Shown: in pieces, positions 8,040-13,032 of the stretch
How the letters are laid out: the number at the start of each line of letters is the position of its first letter
How positions within the stretch are numbered: the first letter of the stretch is position 1
NCBI GenBank assembly: GCA_003024985.2
Contig: PXIH01S0034520.1
DNA from: Euperipatoides rowelli
Taxonomy: Eukaryota > Onychophora > Udeonychophora > Euonychophora > Peripatopsidae
DNA: 13,032 nt
Direction: 5' to 3' (one strand)
The notes under the pieces: generated by a model
Databases searched by the model: none
Told to the model about the DNA's origin: nothing
What the model saw: only the letters and a program-made list of their open reading frames with translations
Position numbers and translations under genes: made by a program

Positions 8040-8390
8040 ACAAAATTGATTTACTGTGAAAGGAATGTAAATGGAAATAAGATGATAACACTAAAATAAT
8101 TTAATTTAGTTAAAGAAGCAATCACTTCCAAACATGTGTTAACCCATTGTTCTGCCCTTCGTATTGTTGTTGCATCTGATGCTTCCCCAAATGAATAGGA
8201 GCTGTGTTATCATATAAATTTCAAGTTGACAGTGAGAGATCTAATGCCTTTGATCAGGCTCACTATTTAATGTTAAAAAAAAACTACTTATAACAAGACA
8301 AGGAAACACTTTGTTTAATGTTTACAAGTGTTTACTATGTCGGGTTTTTATTTTAGCTGTGTATTGTTGTGAAATTCATTATAAAAACCT
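8040..8390 (+). pseudogene. Element A RNase H (broken)
   Basis: RNase H removed the RNA strand during reverse transcription. The connection helix reads KEAITSKHVLTH (8112-8147), leading to VVASDASP (8166-8189) with the first catalytic Asp at 8178-8180. A stop at 8196-8198 and a frame change follow, then GAVLSY (8198-8215), DSER (8228-8239), a region aligning with A-F-S-R-L-A-E-NY, and DKETL with the catalytic Glu codon at 8303-8305. The last catalytic Asp (TDH) is not found. The order and spacing match Ty3 RNase H closely; this is the best-preserved part of element A. Confidence 0.8.
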
Positions 8391-8397
8391 AAAAAAT

Positions 8398-8830
8398 ATA
8401 AGTAATGTTGATGCAATATCTCATTGTCCTACTACAAATACAACGTTTATTAACTAAAGAAACCATTAAAGACATACTTCTGGTTGAACAAGTGGAAGAT
8501 ATGTTTTCAATTAACCAAATGAAAAAATTTCATTGGATCATCAAAGATATTTAGATTTTTCTAAATTTTGTATTATGTCAAACATGGTGGCAAAGTGAGA
8601 AAAGTAAATATTTGCCATTCCCTAAATTTAAATTATAACAGTTAACTTTCCAAGATGAATGCCTATTGTGGAGCTTAATAATAGAACATCTTAAGCATAC
8701 ATTCTTAAATGACTTAAACATAGATGTCAGACTGAATTTATAAAAATAAAATTATTAGCTTATTCTCTAAACTTGTGGTCTGATATAGATCCAAATATAG
8801 ATACATCATCTGTGCTTGTGCAATTTGAAA
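8398..8830 (+). pseudogene. Element A integrase N-terminal part (broken, core absent)
   Basis: After RNase H, NVDAISH (8404-8424) matches the ADALSR motif that ends that domain. KDILLVEQVEDM (about 8469-8504) fits the linker. QLTFQDECLLW (8639-8671) matches the E-L-x-G-C-LLWG stretch before the zinc-binding domain; a leucine-rich helix then reaches LND-LNIDV, where the first zinc-binding His reads Asn. In another frame KLLAYSLNLW and DIDPNID (8749-8800) match the M-K-LAR-YVWWP-ID segment. The CxxC pair and the DDE catalytic core are absent, so the element lost most of its integrase. Confidence 0.65.
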
Positions 8831-8841
8831 GAATAGTGTAC

Positions 8842-8995
8842 ACGATGGAAACCTTCATTCTGATAATAAATTATAGTTTGAAAAACAATATAGGCCTACT
8901 TTAACTAATTTCAAATTAACTCTGGTTTGTTATTTATTTGTAAATAAATTGTTGCTTACCTAAAAAAAATCATTTCATAGTATAATAAATGTACA
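8842..8995 (+). repeat. Element A, candidate 3' LTR remnant
   Basis: Counterpart of the 6426-6600 sequence: 8917-8954 matches 6531-6569 (34 of 39), and both continue into a shared TTCATAGT word about 25 bases later. It ends directly beside the first bases of the minisatellite domain. No target-site duplication could be confirmed because both LTR outer ends are eroded. Confidence 0.5.
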
Positions 8996-8997
8996 AC

Positions 8998-10082
8998 AAT
9001 AACATCCATCCATTCACACACTTCTCATCCATGTACCCATCCATCCAGCTGTATGTCTACCCTTCTACCTAACTACACACATAAGTACCCATCTATTTAA
9101 CTACACATCTTATAACTACATATTTAGCTAACAACACTTCTACCTTACTACCTCTCTACCTAACTACAGTATATCTCTGCTTAGTATCTCTAATCCTAAC
9201 TACCTCTCTACCTAAGTATCTCTTGACCTAACTAAATTTCTAAACTAACTCTACCTAATTATCCTTCTACCTAACTACCCCTCTACCTATTACCCCTCTA
9301 TCTAAATACCAATCTAAATAACTACCCTTCTACCGAACAACCCCTATACATAACTACTCCTCTACCTAACTATCTTCAATGTAACTACACCTTCTAACTA
9401 ACTCTTATACCTAAGTACCCCTCTATCTAGATATCCTTCTGCCTACCTACACTTCTACCTTACTAATCTTCTAACTACCCCTCTACTTAACTACACCTAT
9501 ACCTCATTACACCTCTACCTATCTCTCTAACTACCTTTCTACCTAAGTGCCCTTTTAAAAAACTGCCTACCTAAATAACCTCACCCTAATTAACTATATA
9601 CCTAACTATATCTATAGTCTATACCCAACTATTCCTCTATCTAACTATCCTCTACCTATTACCCTACCTAGAATTTCCTCACCTATCCCTTTATCTAACT
9701 ACCCTCTACCTAACTATATTCCTATCTACCTATCTCTCTACCTACTTATCTCTCTTTCTGCTTATCTATGTACCTACCTATCTCTCTACCTACTTATCTC
9801 TCTTTCTGATTATCTATTTACCTACCTATCTTTCTACCTACCTCTGCACCATCTATCTACCGCCTATCTCTCTACCTACCTAGCTTTTTACCTACCTATT
9901 GTATGCCTACCTATCTATCTAACTTTCTATCTCTTAATATCCTATCTCTCAACTTATCCATCTCTCTACCTGTCTCTCTACCTATATTTTTACCCCTATC
10001 TATCTCTATCGACCTACCTACCATTATACCTGCCTACATTATATCTCTACCTACGTGTCTATCTTACTACCTATCTTGTAGT
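8998..10082. repeat. Pyrimidine-rich minisatellite array, 16-bp unit (block 1)
   Basis: About 1.1 kb of C/T/A sequence almost free of G on the + strand. It begins with CATCCATC-type words (9003-9050). From about 9263 it resolves into 16-bp units of the form CCYTCTACCTAACTAC, many exactly 16 bp with occasional 15 and 17. From about 9725 the unit becomes TATCTCTCTACCTACC. Units are diverged, indicating age, apart from the recent duplication in the next entry. Tyr/Leu/Ser-rich open frames inside it are by-products of the repeat. Confidence 0.9.
9731..9826. repeat. 48-bp higher-order duplication (3 x 16 bp)
   Basis: Copies 9731-9778 and 9779-9826 are identical at 46 of 48 bases. Each is made of three 16-bp subunits starting TATCTCTC, TATCTCTC and TATCTATG/TATCTATT. 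The high identity against a diverged background marks a recent expansion by a three-unit step. Confidence 0.9.
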
Positions 10083-10795
10083 AGAATTCCATCTGACCAG
10101 ATGAAAGTAATTCATACATTAAGCTATTGTAAAAATGAATTAACATTTAAATCAACATGTTTTATTGCTACTGTATTTATAAAACAAGTTATGCATTCAA
10201 TACTGTTAATAGTCGAATGATATGAAAAAAGAAAAAGTTAATGACAGAATACCTCAACCAATAAAATAAACAAAATAACTATTGCTTGCTCAAAGGAAAT
10301 GATTATTATTTTTTTAGAATATGTAATGACTAGGAGATGACAAGATTAAAAAAAAAAAGATTTACAGAATAAACTTTTTTATAGGAGAACTGAATGAAAG
10401 AATAATTACAAACTTTTGCTTTGTAATCTTTTCGGGAGAATGCAGATGGACTCAGCTCTGGAGTGGACTATTAATCAAGATCTAGGATACACCCACCAGT
10501 CCTGGTAAGACTATTGACAATTTCATAGTATTAGATATGTTCATCTAGAATGGAAATGAAAGCTACCAGTAATGATTATAAGTTCTCAAGTTGTTTAATT
10601 TGTTATGAATTGATTTCACTAAACCTCTTTTATTTTACTTCATAAATTGATAAGAGATTAGAAAAATAGAATAAACCATTTTATAAATTTCCACTGTTTA
10701 ATTTTATTTTTACAAACCAATAATGAATATTTTGTTTCAGTGTTTGATAAATATTTATTTCTCCTGCTCCTACTCCTTAGTAACTATTGATTATA
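10083..10795. other. Unique segment splitting the minisatellite
   Basis: About 700 bp of ordinary AT-rich sequence between two blocks with the same 16-bp unit. No terminal inverted repeats or target duplication were seen at its edges. It contains a 14-bp hairpin (CATCTG, AC, CAGATG near 10090), another at 10405-10427 (8-bp arms, 7-nt loop), and one exon-like stretch (next entry). It may be an insertion into one array or original DNA between two independently grown arrays. Confidence 0.5.
10446..10504 (+). other. Exon-like 59-bp segment with splice-type borders
   Basis: Preceded by a T-rich tract and TGCAG, and followed by CTG|GTAAGA, a strong donor match. The segment is 47% GC (28 of 59) in DNA that is otherwise far poorer. 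One of three frames is open throughout: it starts at an ATG and reads 19 codons beginning MDSALEWTINQDLG, then two bases. I recognise no protein. It could be a small host exon, a fragment of a dead mobile element, or chance. Confidence 0.25.
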
Positions 10796-11140
10796 ATCTC
10801 TCTACACACCTATTTCTCTACCTACCTATCTCCCTACCTTCCTATCTTTCTATCTATCTATCTCTGTATCTACTATATCTATCTACTATTTACCTACCTA
10901 CCTATCTCTCTACCTACCTATCTCTATCTGTCTTTCTACCAACCTATCTTTCTACCTATATTTTTCTATATATACACACCTATCTCTCTATCTACATATT
11001 TTTATACCTACCCATCTCTCTATCTAACTATCTCTTTATACCTATATCTTTACCTACCTATTTCTTTACCTACCTATCTCACTATGTACAATAAATTTAC
11101 CTACCTGTCTCACTACCTACATATCTCTCTACCTACCTAT
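10796..11140. repeat. Pyrimidine-rich minisatellite array, 16-bp unit (block 2)
   Basis: Same unit as the second half of block 1: TATCTCTCTACCTACC with variants, e.g. TATTTCTCTACCTACC, TATCTCCCTACCTTCC and TATCTTTCTATCTATC in succession from about 10809. Most spacing is 16 bp. It ends sharply at 11140, where the candidate LTR of element B begins. Overlapping Tyr/Leu/Ser-rich open frames are artefacts of the repeat. Confidence 0.9.
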
Positions 11141-11275
11141 TGACATATAGAGGGTGCTGATCAGAGTTTGGTAATTGTGTCTCTACTCATAACATGTAGT
11201 TGTCTGCTAGTTATTAAAGTAATCTAGTTTATATAATTATGTATCATCTTCTATTCAAGTAATAAATTCATGACA
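11141..11275 (+). repeat. Element B, candidate 5' LTR
   Basis: Starts TGACATATAGAGGG right at the end of the minisatellite and ends AATAAATTCATGACA, so it has TG...CA ends and an AATAAA near the 3' side. At 135 bp it is short but within the range of some Ty3 elements; it may be truncated on the left. No second copy is in the window to confirm it. Confidence 0.35.
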
Positions 11276-11291
11276 TGGCACAGTCTTGGAG
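11276..11291 (+). other. Element B, candidate primer-binding site
   Basis: TGGCACAGTC begins directly after the candidate LTR. TGG at this place is the expected complement of a tRNA CCA end, and TGGCGCAGTC-like sites are common in animal Ty3 elements. The tRNA was not identified. Confidence 0.3.
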
Positions 11292-11380
11292 TACTATTGT
11301 GGATAAAATATAACCATTTTGGAAATACCTTTCTATCACAAAAACTGAAAATAGTGCATGGTGAATAAAAAAAGGAAGAT

Positions 11381-11870
11381 ATGAAGCTCCCAAAAGACCT
11401 TAGTCTTAAAAGTAACATTTGTGAAAATTGGAAACGTTGGAGACAACAATTTGAACTATATTTGTTAGCATCAGGAGGAGAAAAAAAGATGGAGATTAAA
11501 GTGGCTTTATTTTTACATGTTATTGGAGAGAAAGCGTTAGTAAAATATAACACATTTGCCATAGCAGAGGCAAGTAAGAGCCCATGAAATCTAATGGTGA
11601 CTTTTTAACAATATTGTGTACAATGCTTAAATGAAATTGTAAAGAAGAACGTTTTGATATGTTTCTATCTGATTTAAAAAAAAATAAGTGCAGATTGTGA
11701 GTTTCACATGCCACAGGATAGTTTAATCAGGGATAGTATTATTAGTGGCTGTCGTGATAAATCATTAAAAGACAGACTTTTAAGAGATACTGATCAAAAT
11801 TTGGATAAGGGTGTAAAATTATGTAAATCGGTGGAATTGGTGAATGTAAAAACTGAAAATATTGAATGAG
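11381..11870 (+). pseudogene. Element B Gag (broken)
   Basis: The ATG at 11381 follows a leader of about 105 bp and opens a 68-codon frame. It has the Ty3 Gag features NICENWKRWRQQFELYL and, further on, a hydrophobic ALFLHVIGEKAL helix followed by YNTF. A stop at 11585 ends the first frame; homologous sequence continues, and near 11724-11815 SLIRDSIISGCRDKSLKDRLL then LDKGVKLC matches the I-R-D-R-I-V-G capsid end and the A-LC helix. Two or more frameshifts and stops separate these. It would have formed the particle shell. Confidence 0.8.
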
Positions 11871-12110
11871 GAGATTAGGTAATGAAATAAAAATTAAAGG
11901 AACAACTGGAACCACCAAAAAAAATACAGATATACAGAAAGACGCATTCAGGATTTGGAGTTAGACAGACACAGCAATGGACAAAAAAAAACAGTATAAT
12001 AGTGACTTCAATAACAGAATATGGACAGAAAAATAAAGTCAAACTGGTGCAGTGAGGGACAGAAAGCCATGCAGGGATCAATTGAGTCAATCAGGTAGGC
12101 TATGGGGTTG

Positions 12111-12206
12111 TGAAAATGTGGTGATAGACATCCTAGACATATTTGTCCGGCTTATAATAGAATCTCCAATGTATGTTATAGACAAAATTACTTTGCAAAG
12201 ATGTGC
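12111..12206 (+). pseudogene. Element B nucleocapsid zinc knuckles (degenerate)
   Basis: KCGDRHPRHICPAYN (12114-12158) matches the CG-H-C half of a first knuckle; the preceding Cys codon (12110-12112) is one base out of frame. The second knuckle reads SNVCYRQNYFAKMC (12165-12206): its first Cys is Ser (TCC) and the His is Tyr. Together with the downstream protease this fixes the Gag-to-Pol order. Confidence 0.7.
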
Positions 12207-12344
12207 AAAAACAAAAAGGTACACCTTGTGAAACAAAAAAAAAAAAATGACGAACAGGATGCTGCTGGTTTAATGATGCAGACTTTATATTTGAATTTGA
12301 TTAGTACTGGCAATAAAAGAGATATATGATTTGAAAGACTGAAA

Positions 12345-12638
12345 TTGCATAATAATGACATTATTTATGCTAAGTTAGATACAGGAGCTCAATGTAATGT
12401 TAATGAAAATAAAGAACAACATAACAATAGATTTAAGTCATTAAAAATAAAAGGTAGGATGTTGAGTAAATCCACTGTAAAATTGAAAAATTATAATAGC
12501 TTCAAAATTGAAGTGTTAGGCAAGTGTGAAATATTAAGTCAGTTAAAAAATAAAACAAAGCATGCTATTGAATTGTATTTGCTTGATACAAATGTACAAA
12601 CTCCTATAGTGCTAGGACTATCTACTAAAACATTTTAA
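12345..12638 (+). pseudogene. Element B retropepsin (aspartic protease) segment, open frame
   Basis: The longest intact stretch of element B, 97 codons. The catalytic motif is LDTGAQCNV (DTGA at 12378-12389), which is the form usual in one large group of animal Ty3 elements. It is followed by a basic stretch, the LKNYNSFKIEVLGKC strand corresponding to the Y-G-I-G-C segment, and IVLGLSTKTF, corresponding to the I-LG-L-T-L end. The enzyme cut Gag-Pol. The Met at 12345 is probably internal; the true polyprotein frame is interrupted upstream. Length is near that of a complete retropepsin domain. Confidence 0.8.
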
Positions 12639-12689
12639 ATTTAATATAAAGAATAAATGAGATTAAAATAAATCACATGTCTCTAAGTT

Positions 12690-12968
12690 AGATTATGGAG
12701 AAGTATAAGGAATCATTTCAAGGCCTAGGTGAAATAACTAATTTTAAGTATAAAATAGAATTAAAATTGGGTGCTGTAGGAAAATAGAAATGCCATGGAA
12801 AGTGTCTATGAAATTGCAGGCTTACTTGAAGTCTGAGTTAAAACACTAGTGAATATGGGAGAATTTAAAAAAAAATGAATGAACCCACAGATTTGGTAAA
12901 CTTATTGGTAGTAGCTATTATAAAGACAGATAATAAATATTGAATGTATTTAGATCCTCAGTATTTAA
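12690..12968 (+). pseudogene. Element B reverse transcriptase N-terminus (broken, truncated)
   Basis: MEKYKESFQGLGEI (12695-12736) matches the E-F-GLG motif at the start of this RT type, followed by YKIELK. A stop (12785-12787) and frame changes follow; EMPWKVSMKLQAYLKSEL (12788-12841) matches the IP-L-KL-ELD helix. In the first frame VNLLVVAIIK (12896-12925) corresponds to W-VNSLVVV-K, and YLDPQYL (12947-12967), after a stop at 12941, to the CLDP-LN motif. Homology ends here, well before the catalytic YxDD, at or just after a TTAA. Confidence 0.75.
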
Positions 12969-13032
12969 CCTTCAAGCGATAGCGGTCAAAATTTTAACAT
13001 GAGCGGTCGCGTGTCGTAAATTTTACGACTCA
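12965..13032. mobile_element. Possible piggyBac-like transposon terminus
   Basis: A TTAA (12965-12968) marks the point where element B homology fails. The following sequence is different in composition: it begins CCTTCAAGCG, has the word AGCGGTC twice (12981-12987 and 13002-13008) and ends in a short palindrome. piggyBac-family elements insert at TTAA and begin with a C-rich end, so an insertion is plausible. The alternative is that TTCAAGCG (Phe-Lys-Arg) still belongs to RT. The other end is outside the window. Confidence 0.35.
13013..13029. repeat. 17-bp palindrome (8-bp arms)
   Basis: GTCGTAAA, a single T, then TTTACGAC: exact complementary arms. It may be a subterminal repeat of the putative DNA transposon. 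Confidence 0.9.

Larger units (their letters stand above)
6426..8995 (+). mobile_element. Element A: decayed Ty3/gypsy LTR retrotransposon with internal deletions
   Basis: Assembled from short conserved stretches that appear in the canonical order on one strand: similar sequences at both ends that look like LTR remnants, Gag capsid, zinc knuckles, space for a protease, RT N-terminus, a remnant of the FG-A-S RT motif, RNase H, the chromodomain-side linker and the start of integrase. Total length is about 2.6 kb, roughly half of a full element; most of the RT core and integrase core are gone. No open frame longer than a few dozen codons survives, so ORF-based annotation misses it. Motif style is nearest to Mag/K02A2.6-type Ty3 elements. 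Confidence 0.75.
11141..12968 (+). mobile_element. Element B: second, different Ty3/gypsy element, cut off at RT
   Basis: Candidate LTR, primer-binding site, Gag, zinc knuckles, protease and RT start lie in the canonical order over 1.8 kb with near-normal spacing. The DTGAQCNV protease and GLG/CLDP-type RT start differ from the PKFYK-type RT of element A, so this is not a displaced half of A. Decay is by many stops and small frameshifts. The remainder of Pol and the 3' LTR are outside the window or were replaced by the sequence after 12968. Confidence 0.75.

Noticed and set aside
9903-10220. Open frame rich in Leu, Ser, Tyr and Pro
   Set aside because: Produced by translating the 16-bp pyrimidine minisatellite; its end runs into unrelated unique DNA.
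10723-11143. Two overlapping open frames with repeated Tyr-Leu-Ser motifs
   Set aside because: Both are translations of the same minisatellite in different frames; 16 is not a multiple of three, so all frames give similar repeats.
11251-11714. Minus-strand open frames of 64 and 103 codons
   Set aside because: They are antisense to the element B leader and Gag, which has clear sense-strand homology.
6426-12968. Elements A and B as two halves of one rearranged Ty3 element
   Set aside because: A already contains Gag and zinc knuckles, B has its own, and the RT start motifs are of different types.

Overview
This is AT-rich, repeat-laden eukaryotic DNA, most likely from an invertebrate genome. 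I see no bacterial gene structure, no tRNA or rRNA gene, no CRISPR array and no intact host protein gene. The recognisable coding sequence is almost all retrotransposon remains, in every case broken by frameshifts, stops and deletions. I cannot name the species.

Layout. 1-212: an AT-rich flank holding a GC-rich patch with a long G run. About 215-2550 (+): a non-LTR (LINE, Jockey/CR1-like) element with an endonuclease and a reverse transcriptase that still spells its YVDD motif; the 3' end is missing. 2551-6425: AT-rich, mostly unassigned DNA with several structural oddities: a perfect 85-bp palindrome (3655-3739), a longer imperfect fold-back (5203-5345), a 25-bp tandem duplication carrying an X-box-like site (5526-5575), a short GC-rich patch with a 17-bp duplication, and long C and G runs.

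About 6426-8995 (+): a decayed Ty3/gypsy element (element A), not apparent from long ORFs because no ORF survives. Read piecewise it runs LTR, Gag capsid, zinc knuckles, a protease-sized gap, reverse transcriptase with its core deleted, RNase H, start of integrase, second LTR. 8998-10082 and 10796-11140: two pyrimidine-rich minisatellite blocks built on a 16-bp unit, with a recent 48-bp (3 x 16) duplication in the first. They are split by about 700 bp of unrelated DNA (10083-10795) that holds one exon-like segment with splice-like borders.

11141-12968 (+): a second, different Ty3/gypsy element (element B): candidate short LTR and primer-binding site, Gag, degenerate zinc knuckles, a well-preserved DTGA retropepsin segment and the first part of the reverse transcriptase. 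It stops near 12968, where a TTAA is followed by a differently composed, GCGGTC-containing sequence that may be the end of a piggyBac-like DNA transposon.

The minisatellite domain lies almost exactly between the downstream LTR of A and the upstream candidate LTR of B. The window records nested and successive insertions rather than genes working together.
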